Below are positions 10,327 to 21,650 of a DNA stretch of 64,000 nucleotides, one piece after another. Numbering within the stretch: position 1 is the first letter of the stretch; each line of letters opens with the position of its first letter. The DNA comes from Nautilus pompilius (lineage: Eukaryota; Mollusca; Cephalopoda; Nautilida; Nautilidae): contig JACATO010002450.1 in assembly GCA_018389105.1 (NCBI GenBank), positions 1,930,501-1,994,500 of the forward strand, read 5' to 3'. Below the pieces are notes generated by a model, which searched no databases, was not told where the DNA came from, and saw only the letters and a program-made list of their open reading frames with translations. Made by a program: the position numbers and the translations under genes.

Positions 10327-12940
10327 TATATGAATTTCATTCAAAGTTTACTATGCTAAAGCTCGGAATATTGTTAACGAAATTGATGATCTACAGATTT
10401 TAGTTCACAAAAAGTTAATATTAATGGTGACTCGAAATGAGTTGGATATGTGATGCGGAGACTTCGGAAGATAGTTACAGCTTATTTAGGAGGAATCGAG
10501 AGAATGGAAATGAGGCAGAGTTTCGATACAAATAGATAATAAATTTAATATACAACAATATCAGCCACTAGATTGTTGAAGGAAAAAATGTAGTGATCAA
10601 ACTTAATCTTGAAAATAATTACGATGTGGTAATAGGGCTGCTGCATAGAAATTCTAGTTGTTTAGTGTCAGCTTGTTAATATATTGGGGGGGACCGGAAT
10701 AGTTGTTACAGCATCAGTAATACCTAAGTAAATGTACGGATGAGGCTGTGATTGACGTAATATGCTTTGACCTTAGATTATAGCCTCATCTATACGTTTA
10801 ATTGGGGATTACTGGTGCTGTAACAACTAGGTCGGTCTCTCCTACCATGATTCGTAATTTACTCGTTTTCTATATTCTTATAGGGGACTTAACCGGGGTT
10901 TTTGAAGCATAAAAACGGTGTAAACATCACAGAGTAGCATTAATTGGACCTAAGAATACAGAAAAAATTAACTTTTTCTTTCTGACTGACTGATCTACCT
11001 CTTTACATTTTTTTCAAATTTAGGATAAACTGGTTTTAATCAGGTGCATACCAGGTTTTGAAAAGTTCTGTTGACTACTATCTAGTTCTAATACAGACCT
11101 CAGTTCCATTAATGTGTAATATAATTCAAAATGAGGTCTTTTCTTCTTTCATGTTACACAACATTTGATGCTTTTACACCAGTTATAAAACCATTTTTAA
11201 AAAATGCTTAAACTATCTTGATAATGACTGGGAATGTGAAAGGCGGCATTCATGGCCTAGTAGAGAGTTTTCTGGTGTAGTGCAGTATGATTTCTTGCTC
11301 CAAGCTGTTAATGAGCCAACCAGAGAATGTCCATTACCAAACCCTGCATCTTTGTCGAGCCCTCGCGAGTGTGGCCGCTTGGAACTGGGCAGTCACGTGG
11401 GTACGAGAGCGGCAGTGGTAGAGTTCTTCCTCGCCACAGCATCCTTTGGGAGTGCATTCCAAGGAAAGAAATGCAAAAACCAAGCACAAACAGCGTACGT
11501 GGGGAGCAGCGTGGAAGACTAAGGACCTCGGATACGGTGAGCAGCAATGGGTCGAAAACGGGTGGCTTAGAAACAGACTAGTTAAGTCGACCTACTACCC
11601 CCACTTTATTTTTCCCACTCAGTGGTTGTTGAAATTCTGAGACGTTAGACGTCCATAGAGCTTACAAACCAAAGGCTATGAATATCTCCTTTCTCTGAAT
11701 ATTCGAGTAGGCGGCGTAAATTCGTCTTTGATATTTTTTAAAGTTGATTTAGATAAAAATAAAATAGATTTTTCTTTTTTTACAGAAGATTCACTTGGAA
11801 AACCAAAAGGAAATAGTATCTAAATTCGTCCGGTGGAACAAAAGCTCATTAGTTTAGGCATCTTCGAATCCACGTGCCGACGCCCCATCCATGATTTAAA
11901 TGAGGTGTAGGGATACGTATTCATCGTGAATATTCAACACAAATCAAACATCTTTAGCGATAACGAAAATGGAATAATTCTAGCTAACTTACCCCGCAGA
12001 AAAAAACCCATTAAACAAAAGTTCTAATTGCATCCACAATAATTTGAATAGCCACAAGGCTTTAGAGGCAGGTAAATCTCTTCCGATTAAACTAGTTAGC
12101 TGTAATTGCTTACATTCTAAAAAAAAAAAAAAAAACAGCTATGAAACTTTTATAACAATTAAATCCAAGTGAGATTGATTGGTTGGCTATCTGGTAACGT
12201 GCAAGGGCTCCTAGACACAAAATATCTTCTTCTTTGTATATAATGAACCCAACAAAAACTATTACAAACAATAATCATTATCTTTGATTTTGAGAATCGA
12301 TTAAATGATGTCACATTGTACAAAACGTGTGCTGCCCTTTAAACATTTTTTTGTTGTTTGTAAAGTACAACCTATCTGTTCTGTACGATTTTACGCAACT
12401 GATGACTCGAAGCAAACAATATTGTCATCTTTTAGGAGTAAATTCCGAGTAAGCACTTGAATAAATGACATGTTTCTTTCTTGCTCTCGGGAAAAGGCTG
12501 AATGGCTAGCTAACTCAGTAATAGTTCAGGTTTATTATTCTCACTGCTAAACAGCTACGACCGCCGGACGTGGAAACAATGTAGCTATACCACACGATTT
12601 AGGAAATGAAAACTGTACACAATACGGCACCGAAAGATGTCGCTTCGTTACAAACCAATTTTTTAAAAAGAGACTTTGGCAGGAGATATTAAAGAACACC
12701 AAATGGTTTTATGAACGTGCTCAGCCAAACTTTGTCTGTTGGTCCGCTTAAATATAAATGGGGTAAAATGTACAGAAAATAATGTGGGAATAGACACTCC
12801 GTTTAATGAATATTCTTCTGCTATATTTGCAATAGAAGAGAAGAGAAAAATCGTGGGTACTAGAAACTTTGCAGTTATGGTTATGTTAGAAACAGAGTAA
12901 AACATTGCTTAAAAACCAGGAAGAACCGGCAGGGCTTTCT
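10327..12940. other. No gene; contains one palindromic repeat
   Basis: AT-rich. It holds the palindrome at 10686-10842. A GC-richer island at about 11330-11560 has open frames on both strands, and a GTGAGC that could serve as a donor at 11537. It has no recognisable protein, so it is not called as an exon. An A-rich run (about 17 A) lies near 12119-12135. Nothing else stands out. Confidence 0.4.
10686..10842. repeat. Imperfect palindrome, MITE-like fold-back
   Basis: The left arm (about 10686-10751) and right arm (about 10782-10842) are inverted copies. Both contain TAGTTGTTACAGCA-CAGTAAT and then GATGAGGCT at matching spacing, and both begin with GACCG-type ends. The loop is only about 30 bp. 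This is the shape of a small fold-back non-autonomous DNA element. No target duplication could be assigned with confidence. Confidence 0.65.
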
Positions 12941-13049
12941 AGGGTGTTATTTCTAAAGGCAGTTAGCTAACATTTATCTAAAATATTTACCAAATTATTA
13001 GAATTCCTAATAAACGGAATGATAATGTTTCCCCTGTATCTAAATAAGG

Positions 13050-14000
13050 GAACATGAGCTGTTCAGGTAATTATAGATTGATAAGTTTGACATCACTTGT
13101 AGAAGAAACTGTAGAATCAGTTACCAAAAAGAATGTACCTGATTATCTTAGAACCCGATGTGTGTTTTGTAACGGTAGCCATAGATCTCAGTGGAGAAAA
13201 TTCTGTTTGACAAATTTGTTGGAATTTTTTGAGGACATAACCGAAATGGTATATAATAATGGTGACAAAGTAGATGCCATTTACCTAGATTTTAGTTAGA
13301 ACTTCGATGAGATGTTTCGTGAAAGATTTCAAAGGTGAGAGAAATTGGTAAAATCGGCCAACTATTCACATGGTTTGGGAATTACCTTAAAAACAAAGCA
13401 CAGGATGTGTAGTTAAAAATTATGTTACGCAAGATTTCGTAAATGTTACACACGGACTGTCGGAGAACTTGGTTCAATTTTTGCTTTTTTCCCTATTTAT
13501 TAATGATAATGGCATCGATAGTTTGAGGAGGATAGTAAGGTGTATGCTCCAGTAAATAACAAAGAGGTTAGACCAGAAATCGCTCCAAACCATTAGCTAG
13601 GTGTCCACGTAGATATAGTTTACCATGTCCAAATGCAAATGTATTGGTTTCGGACATGGTAAACAAAGGTGCAGATTATAAGTTAGAAGATAATATAATT
13701 TCTCAAGTACACGAAAAGGTAGATGTAGGAGTAATTATTTCTTCAAACTTAAATGTCATGTAACTAATAAAAATGGATAACAAAATCTCAGCGACATTGA
13801 AGGGACCATCAGATAGAGAAGCAAAGAAATTATAGTTTTTCTTTATAAATTTGTTCTCATTCTAGACTAGAATACGCACTGCAGTCTTAGTGCCGGTATT
13901 TTAAAAATATATAAGAAGGTGCGATGATGATCTACTGAATGGTCCAGGAAACAGGTAATTTGACATGCGGAGAGATAAAGATGTTGAAGTCAAGTTTGTG
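13050..14000 (+). pseudogene. Non-LTR retrotransposon reverse transcriptase fragment (LINE, Jockey/CR1-like)
   Basis: A plus-strand decayed reverse transcriptase. At 13054-13299 it reads NYRLISLTSLVEETVES, then CLTNLLEFFEDITEMV and DAIYLDFS, which are the start of the RT core and the first catalytic Asp block of Jockey/CR1-type LINEs. Later blocks are at about 13630-13760 (ISQVHEKVDVGVIISSNLNV, the usual LGVIIS motif) and about 13865-13900 (RLEYALQS). Stops and frame changes separate the blocks. The region around the second catalytic motif is not recognisable. No poly-A tail or target duplication was seen. Confidence 0.75.
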
Positions 14001-15396
14001 AATCTTTTTGAACTTGGACTTATATTTATTTGTCAAATGTGCAAATACATCATGGCGTTTCTAAAGTCGCTGATGGGGTTTCAGTGTTTAATCATTACTT
14101 AACTGCATCAGATAAAATATTTAAAAATAGCAGCCAAATGCTTGAAGTTTTTGAATGATGCAGCGAGGAATCCCCAAACTTCTATGTAGCCAGCCTATTC
14201 GCCAGTTGTTGGGCGTGACATGACTGATGGCTGCTTCCATTGGTGACTTGCCGGCGAAACCTCATTTCCGAATTTTGAAAATAGGAAATGATAAAACTTT
14301 TGCAATGCACGGCGAAAGCGAAAGTACTTCATCTTCGAAAGCTGCAATCATCAACTGGACCTGTTTCTTTAAACGTCTCCATCCGCCGCCTCCTAATACA
14401 GTTGTCGGATAGTGTAGTATGCCCTAAACTTCTGTTTCACCGCAGCCAACAGTATGTAGCTAGCGAACCTCGTCGACACACCTCATTCTGGTCTCGCGAC
14501 GACCCTAAGACTAACAAAAACTTTTAAGCATATGGCTTTTTAATACAATTTTCTGTTTGTTTGTTCCACTCTGTGCAGCCAAGCGGTTACCAAATACCGA
14601 AACCCCGCAAAGACTTCACAAACATACATATAAATTCACCTGGACCTTTGTCTACCAAGCTTGCGCGGCATCTCTCTCAAAACTGCCCCTTTTCTTTTAG
14701 CAAATAATTCATATGGGCATCGAAATTTCTACAAATTAAACAAAGACTTGTTAGTGTGATGTACGCAATTACTGCCGTACTCCAGCCAATCGACAACACC
14801 TTCTTCTTCTTCCTCCTCTCTTCTTGTTGACGTATTTTTTTTTTTTTTACTAACCTTTAGAGTACTACTGAAACAAACATTAACAGGTTTGTTACCACTA
14901 TTACGACAACCAAGCCCCTCCCCCTCCCGGTTCGGTGGTTCTGTAACGGTTAGACCGTAGACCGGTTTAATTTGACAGAGACAGATGTTGCGCTGTCACC
15001 GTCGCTCGGATGTTAGAAACGTCAGTCTGGAAGAGCTATTAGTTTAGTCGGAAAATAAAATAAGAGGGAAAAAAAAGGACGTTTCTCGTCTGTTTAATTT
15101 ATGAACAATAATAACAGACGAAATTAATTGCTGATTTGAATGTTTATTCAGATGGAATTCTAGCGGTGGCGCAGACGACTTTACCCGATTCCAGGGGTAG
15201 CAGCCGGTCGCCGCTCGGGGCGGTTCGTCTTTTTGTTATTTTCTGTATTCTACGCGGTTATTTTATTATTCTTTTTTATTTTTTTTTACCTCTGTCTCTA
15301 AACCGCATGGTGTTTCTTCCATTTGGACACGGAACCGGCCCGTGCATGTCAGTGGTGGGAGGATCGCTTTCTTCTCTTTTTTGCATGCCCATCAAA
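14001..15396. other. 5' flank of LicD copy B
   Basis: Mostly AT-rich, with a GC-richer stretch from about 14920 to the gene. Just upstream of the gene, 15136-15396 happens to stay open in the LicD frame for 87 codons, including a hydrophobic stretch. Copy A has no counterpart, so I treat it as leader sequence. No recognisable gene or promoter element. Confidence 0.4.
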
Positions 15397-16377
15397 ATGC
15401 ACCTTCGGCACAAGCGAACGTGGTGCTTTCGGTTTGCGTCGGTCGCCATACTGCTGGTGTTTGCATGTATGCTCTACTGGAGTTATTACCAGATGAATTT
15501 CGTGGTCCGTCTGCATAAGAATTGCTCGATTTATCGCTTCCATTTCTCCAGACTGAACCGATCGCACGTCGTGTTTCCCGGTCTGGAGTCGTACCGCTTC
15601 ACCCCCGACCTCCTCCAAGACACCCGCGGCCAGGGTCTCCTCAAGGTGGACCCGAGTAAAATGATTCTACCCGCATACTTCCGGCGGCAGTTGTCGCCGG
15701 GCGAGAGAAAGTTGTACCTGTACGTCTTTCAGACATTTGTGAACGTCTGCCGTGAGAACAACCTCCTCTTCCTGCTCCTTGGAGGTACGCTCCTCGGATC
15801 TTACCGCCACCACGGGTTCATTCCGTGGGACGACGACATAGATGTCTACATGAATGTATCCGACAAAAACAGGATCTTTTGCCTTCTGAACGCCGTTGCG
15901 GACTTTGGGGTTTACGCTCCAGAATATCACCAGTGGAAGTTTTACTTGAAAGACGCGCCTACCTTAGCTCACAAACCTTTCAGGTGGCCGTATATTGACA
16001 TTTTTTTCTTTTCAGAAGACGATAGTTTTCTGTTTGATGTCACAAACGGATATGCGATGTCTCCGTATTTTAACAAGAAAAAGGTTTTCCCCCTCCAGAA
16101 CAGGCCCTTTGAAGGCGCCAGTTTGCCCGCTCCCTGTGACACCAAAGAATTCCTGAGCGTTGAGTTTTACGTCGACTTCTGTCAGTCCAGTTTCTATTTG
16201 CACAGTACAGAGGTTGAAAAACCAAGGAAATCGTCTAAAATGGTTCCATGTGAACAACTGTATTCCATACATCCTTTTGTTTTTCATTCTTCTCAAGGTA
16301 AAACGAAACGAGAAGAATTAAGAATGGGTGACAAAGTTTTAAGTACATTCTATTTTAACTACATGTGTGTAGATTAG
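15397..16377 (+). CDS. LicD/fukutin-like membrane protein, copy B (intronless)
   Basis: A single 326-residue frame, paralogue of 7046-8023 in inverted orientation. A hydrophobic segment at about residues 11-30 follows a basic start (MHLRHKR), giving a signal-anchor topology. LicD core: GGTLLGSYRHHGF and WDDDIDVYM (144-152), then WPYIDIFFF. Start chosen at 15397 because it gives the same length and N-terminus as copy A; an upstream in-frame ATG at 15136 would add 87 residues without homology. The central part (about residues 37-252) is nearly identical to copy A at DNA level, including silent positions. The N-terminal ~36 and C-terminal ~75 residues differ clearly, while keeping FCQSS, KMVPC and REELRMGD. 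GC content drops sharply after about 16160. The reaction is probably a phospho-sugar or phosphocholine transfer to a secretory-pathway glycan; the substrate is unknown. Confidence 0.9.
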   Translation: MHLRHKRTWCFRFASVAILLVFACMLYWSYYQMNFVVRLHKNCSIYRFHFSRLNRSHVVFPGLESYRFTPDLLQDTRGQGLLKVDPSKMILPAYFRRQLSPGERKLYLYVFQTFVNVCRENNLLFLLLGGTLLGSYRHHGFIPWDDDIDVYMNVSDKNRIFCLLNAVADFGVYAPEYHQWKFYLKDAPTLAHKPFRWPYIDIFFFSEDDSFLFDVTNGYAMSPYFNKKKVFPLQNRPFEGASLPAPCDTKEFLSVEFYVDFCQSSFYLHSTEVEKPRKSSKMVPCEQLYSIHPFVFHSSQGKTKREELRMGDKVLSTFYFNYMCVD

Positions 16378-16534
16378 TTTGTTTACTTTATTATTATTAT
16401 TATTGAACTTAATTTATACTGTGGAATCATGAGAATACTGTGATATGCTGAAGTATAATAGCACTTTTTTTTACTTGGAGCATTATAACCATGGAAAACA
16501 TGAAAATTGATGTACAGTAGACATTTATCTCCAC

Positions 16535-17340
16535 TGACCACACATTTCCTTACAAGTGATGGATGGCTTAGCAAATGGATGAAGTGTCATGCCACCTCTG
16601 TGAGATTGAAAATAACTATTGTGCAAAAACTGGATCAGCATCAAAGGAGGAAAAAATATAAATATTCAACTGATGCATTACAAGAATGTGACTACTATGT
16701 GGGTTGTTCATTGCTGATATCAGAAACATGGATGAGGTAATTGTCTATTTTGACATGCCAGGTATTGTAACTCTGCTTCTTGGGAAGAAAACTGTCTTAA
16801 TCAAAAAAAACCCGCCATGAAAAAAAGTGATAGTTATGCTTGGTTCCATGGCCATTGGAAGAAAATTATCTCACCTTTCACTTTTTAAATAAGAAAACAA
16901 AACTGCTTGATTACTACTTTCTGGAGTTTTTCAGAATGAGCTCACATGGTTGGTTGAATGAAGCTGTCAGTCATTAGTGGCTGCAAAATGTGAATTCCCA
17001 CACCTAATAAGATCGTGTTTTGTTCTGTCTCACAGCATACAGGATAAATGCATCAAAAGAAAGCATACACAAGGTGCTGTGACTCAAATATTGCAATAAT
17101 TCTGGGCGGTTGCACTAGCTTGTACAACTGGCTGTTGTAATCTGGACTTGGCCATTGAAGTGAAACACCCAACAGAAATGGGACGATTTGATGGTAAGTG
17201 GAGATGCCTCCTTCAGTGTGTCAAGGATACATGGAATGCATTATTTCCTAATATGATTTTTAAAAATTTCAAGATAGGCATATCAAGTGCTCCAGACAGT
17301 ATGTGCAGAAGACAGCATGTCATAGAAAGTAGATTATAAT
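16535..17340 (+). pseudogene. Tigger/pogo-type transposase pseudogene (CENP-B-like)
   Basis: Broken plus-strand reading. It starts with the DNA-binding block at about 16550 (SDGWLSKWMKCH ... TIVQKL) and then NMDEVIVYFDMPG at about 16730, which carries the first catalytic Asp. GKKTVLIKK and VIVMLGSMAIGRKLSHLSLFK follow at 16790-16890, and DTWNALFPNMIFKNFKIGISSA ends it at about 17225-17290. This order and wording match Tigger/jerky DDE proteins. Many stops and shifts are present. Terminal repeats were not identified. Confidence 0.75.
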
Positions 17341-17344
17341 TTGA

Positions 17345-18900
17345 ACGACAATAAATTGAAGTTTCCAGGATTTACATCATTGGATTAACAAAGTGTCAAA
17401 TGCAGCATGAGTCAAAACTAGACAACATCAGGTTGATGAACTAAAACAATAATGTCATAACAAAATCTGCAGTGATATTGAAAAGTGATTCAGTGAAGTT
17501 ATTCAATGATAAAACTAAAAACAAGAACAGTTGATTTGCATTTATTCATGTTGTTTTCTCCTGGAGAAGCAGCATTTCCAGAGTGGTTCTCTTTTTTGGA
17601 TCAGGTTTGCTTTGCATTATTTATTTATTATTCTTATTTGTCACTGACAAAACATTTGAGTGAAATTGCTTCAATAAAATTTTAAAAATTATTTTTCATT
17701 ACATGTAAACCTAAGCTGTTTGTCAGATATGTTAAGTGTTAGTTTATATTGACACTTGGATATATTTTCCTATAGTCTAATTCCTAGATAGGGATGCCTT
17801 AACTGTTGCTGATCATAGAAAGGTTTGGGTTTCACTTTCAGTTTTTAGCAGATTTTTACTCTCTTTACCCAAATAATCATTCACTCATACTTTATAATTT
17901 TGATGAGTTCCAATAAATTTCTGGGTGGCAGTTGGAACCAGTACTTATATTGCAGAAAATGTATGTTCTAAGAATTTTTGAAAATGCCAGTTAATATGAA
18001 ATGTCACCAGTGTTACAATAGCATTCAAGAAACTTTATACTTAAAATATATATAGCATAATAACTAAAAGAGAATGTCTGACACAAAGTTCATCCATTAA
18101 TCAAAAAGTTTGTGATTTAACCAACAGACCTCAAATTATCATAAACATTAGCTGTAATAATACTCATTTTTTGACAAAGAAGAAAGGGTTTGATGTGTAA
18201 TTATATGCATGTACTGCTCTGAATAGTGAGAGTAGGTAAAGGAGATGAGGCTACATATAGCCAAAAAAATGTATGATCTCTCCCACCCACAGGCCACATG
18301 GGCCTCCCCATCTCAGTCAAGAACAGTGTACTGACTTCAGACTTCTGTTTCCTGCCCATCGTGACAGGCCAGTACTTGACCAACAGACAATGCATGACAA
18401 TTTTGGTAAAAAATGAACCTGCTCAGTTCCATGGGTGCTGGATAACAGACTTTACTGTACTTGTATTGATATTTAGAGTAAATACTAAGAAAATTGTTAA
18501 ATAGGAGGTTAATAACTCTTAGGTTCCCCACATCATATACAGATGTGAGAGAACTAATAGCCTCATAAGATATGCAAAAAAACTGTAAACCACTATCACT
18601 TAAGTTATAACAATCATAAACATGTATATGGACTTTTAAATATTTTTAAAATCTTTGATTTTTTCGCATTCACACCGTTTTAATTCAAGCTGCAGGAGAG
18701 TAATTGCTTTTCATGAACCACAAGTCTTTCTAAAAGCCTTACCTTTGTACCTGTCAACTGAAAATCTACTACAATGGTTTGCATTTCTAAACAGTGACAT
18801 CATGGCTCTATGCTTTTTTTGCTACAACTGAACACCTCATTGGCTGGATATAGAAGTCACTTCAGCGATCAACAAGTCACTGTTTCCTTGAACATGGATG
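17345..18900. other. No gene seen
   Basis: AT-rich DNA with no recognisable protein, repeat or RNA. The short open frames at 18201-18531 overlap on both strands and have no recognisable content. Confidence 0.5.
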
Positions 18901-18902
18901 AG

Positions 18903-20090
18903 TTAGTTACCAGCAGAAGTAAAGCAACACGGCAGAAGAAAATGCGTAGCATCTGAGAAGAGTGCCAAGATTGGGAAGAATCATTTTGGGTACCAATGAT
19001 CAGAGTAAACCATACTGTCTGCTTCGCTCAAATTCTCTGTCCGTTTGCAAGACCTACAATATGAAGCAACATTTTTAAACTCGGTATTCAGAATTCCACA
19101 AGCACCCAACTGTTAGTGAAGACAAGACCTTTAAAAAGATGAATTAGAAACGTGACTGCTGCTTTGACTAAGTCTCAGTAAGCATCCTTTTGTATTTTCT
19201 TCTAGTAAGAAAAATGCTAACTGTTTAATGGTGATGAACTGATGAAAGGGTTTCAAAGTATGAAAAGTAAAAATGAAGTCATTTGTAAAATTTCTGGCAC
19301 CTGACGAACCAACAGGTATAAGGGATGTTGCACAGTTATGTGTGGATTTGGTGCATTAATAAGGATAGTGAAATTGTGGAGGGGCCACTAAGTGCATTGC
19401 ACAGCCTGAATTGCACTGATGTTTTCAGCTGGCTGCAAGAAGTCTCTTTGATTTGAATTTAAAAACTTAGTTGCTGTAACCACCGATTTTGCTCGCTCCA
19501 TAACCGGTAAACATAAATATTTGGTCGTTTGGTTTGAAAAAAGAAACCAAACAATTTCTATTCCCGTTTTTGCCGTACAGAAGTGCGCTGGCTCAGTAGG
19601 GCTTGAATTCTGTAAAGGTTTGTTGAATTACTTTCCGAAATAAGCCAAATGCACTATATGACTCAGTTCATTGATTAGAATTGGATCTTATATTTGTCAT
19701 TCCTTACACAGATTTAACACTGATGCTAAATCATCTGAATTTAGAACTCCAGGGAAAATTGTTATCCAGATATTGGGTTTCATAAGTAAGCTCGGCCTGG
19801 CCATCACTCAAATGAAAAGCAAAGATTTTTTACCCATTTTCAGAATTTCCACTTGACAACTTCAGGATACGGAATCCTGCCAGCATTTGTTTTCGCTATG
19901 TGCCTTTTCTACAATGTGGAGAATCAAAACAAAACTCATTTTCTGTTAAACCAGGTGACAAGCATCTGGAAGCAGAGCTTGGACCCATTGTTACTTCACT
20001 TGTACCAGATTTCGATAGTCCCAGTGAAACACACAAAGTAAATATTGTAAGAAATGTTGTTTTAAATGACAATGTTTATTAATCACGTGC
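18903..20090 (+). pseudogene. hAT transposase pseudogene (GTF2IRD2/EPM2AIP1-like)
   Basis: Plus-strand blocks in order: a zinc-finger-like part near 19010-19110 (CLLRSNSLSVCKTYNMKQHF); a DDE start near 19300-19330 (DEPTG, in the position of the usual DESTDV); NLVAVTTDFARSITGKHKYL near 19465-19520, with a Thr-Thr-Asp at the second catalytic position; and a C-terminal part to about 20080. This is the architecture of hAT proteins related to GTF2IRD2/EPM2AIP1. Stops and shifts break it repeatedly. Terminal repeats and a target duplication were not found. Confidence 0.65.
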
Positions 20091-20314
20091 TATTCCTGCA
20101 AAATGTATTATCCCAAAAATAACGATTATTTATAAAGTATTACTTTTAATTTACTTCGTATTATTATGCAGTGATGTCATAGCGACAGTATGGTGTTAAT
20201 GCTTTGTGTTTGTTTTGTATACTTTCATTCTTGATATGGATCAAGCAGTGGTGTATATAATAAAGTTAACAGTAATTTTAAGAGAAATTTTCTCTATCTC
20301 TCTACCTATGTTTA

Positions 20315-20515
20315 CAGGTGCATCTAAAAAAATTAGAATATTGTGAAAGAGTTCATTTTTTTCATAATTTAATTCAAACAGTAAAACTTTCATATATTCT
20401 AGATTCATTACACATAAAGCGAAATATTTCAAGCCTTTTTTGTTTTAATTTTGATGATTACGGCTTACAGCTCATGAAAATCAAAAATTCACTATCTCAA
20501 AATATTAGAATATTT
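20315..20515 (+). repeat. Left ~200 bp inverted repeat of the Tc1 element, IR/DR type
   Basis: Pairs with 21651-21853 on the opposite strand. The shared blocks are the outer CAG-TGCATCT-AAAAAATT, the middle CATTACA-GTAAA-type and AATTTTGAT-ATTACGG- blocks, and the inner TATCTCAAAATATTA-AATAT. The two copies of the ATCT-AAAA motif per arm are the likely transposase-binding direct repeats. Confidence 0.85.
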
Positions 20516-20753
20516 CATAAGATCAATAAAAACAAAAGGATTTATAATATAGGAATGTTGAACTTCTGAAAAGTATGTTCATTTATGCACTCAATACCTG
20601 GTCAGGACTCCTTTTGCATGAATCACTGCATCAATGCAGTGTGGCATGGAGGCGATCAGCCTGTGGCACTGCTGAGGTGTTATGGTGTTATGGAAGTCCA
20701 GGTTGCTTTGATAGAGGCCTTCAGGTCATCTGTATTGCTAGGTCTGGTGTTTC

Positions 20754-21567
20754 TCATCTTCCTCTTGACAATACCCCATAGATTATGGGGTTCAGGACAG
20801 GCGAGTTGGTTGGCCAATCAAGCACAGTAATACTATGGTCAGCAAACGAGTTACTAGTAGTTTTGGCACTGTGGGCAGGTGCCAAGTCCTGCTGGAAAAG
20901 GAAATCAGCATCTCCATAAAGCTTGTCAGCAGATGGAAGCATGAAGTGCTTTAAAATCTGGTAGACGGCTGCATTGACTTTGGACTTGATAAAACACAGT
21001 GGACCAACACCAACAGATGACATGGCACCCCAAATCATCACTGACTGTGGAAACTTCACTGGACTTCAAGCAACTTGGATTCTGTCTCTCCACTCTTCCT
21101 CCAGACTGTAGGACCTTGATTTCCAAACAAAATGCAAAATTTACTTTCATCTGAAAAGAGGACTTTGGACCACTGAGCAACGGTCCAGTTCTTTTTCTCC
21201 TTAGCCCAGGTAAGACACTTCTGATGTTGTCTCTGGTTCAGGAGTGGCTTGACACTAGGAATGCAACACTTGTAGCCCATTTCCTGGACATGTCTGTGCA
21301 TGGTGGCTCTTGATGCACTGACTTCAGCTTCAGTCCACTCCTTATGAAGCTCCCCCAAGTTCTTGAATCGCCTTTGCTTGACAATCCTCTCAAGGCTGCA
21401 GTCATCCCTCTTGCTTGTGCACCTTTTCCCCTTCCAGTCAACTTTCCATGAATATGGTTTGATACAGCACTCTGCGAACAGCCAGCCCTTTCAGCAATGA
21501 TACTCTCCTTGTGGAGGATGTCATTGAGTGTCTTCTGGACAACTGTCAAATCAGCAGTCTTCCCCAT
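20754..21567 (-). pseudogene. Tc1 transposase pseudogene
   Basis: Starts at 21567 with MGKTADLTVVQKTLNDI; the HTH region includes AGCSQSAVSNHIHGK. The second HTH and linker end in KWATSV. The DDE domain has FSDESKFCILFGNQGP (first Asp) and FLFQQDLAPAHSAKT (second Asp). At the third position the usual LNPIEN reads LNPII: four bases are missing there, which removes the catalytic Glu and shifts the frame. Together with at least two other frame changes (near 21360-21240 and 21180-21060) this makes the gene inactive. The full family length is about 340 residues and nearly all of it is represented. Confidence 0.92.
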
Positions 21568-21650
21568 GATTGTGGTTGTGTGTACTGAACCAGACTGAGA
21601 GATCCATGGTTTTTATACTGCATAAATAGTGATTTACTCAAACTCCAAAT

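Noticed and set aside
11280..11640. Protein-coding exon in the GC-richer island
   Set aside because: Open in several frames on both strands, with no recognisable domain and no matching acceptor/donor pair.
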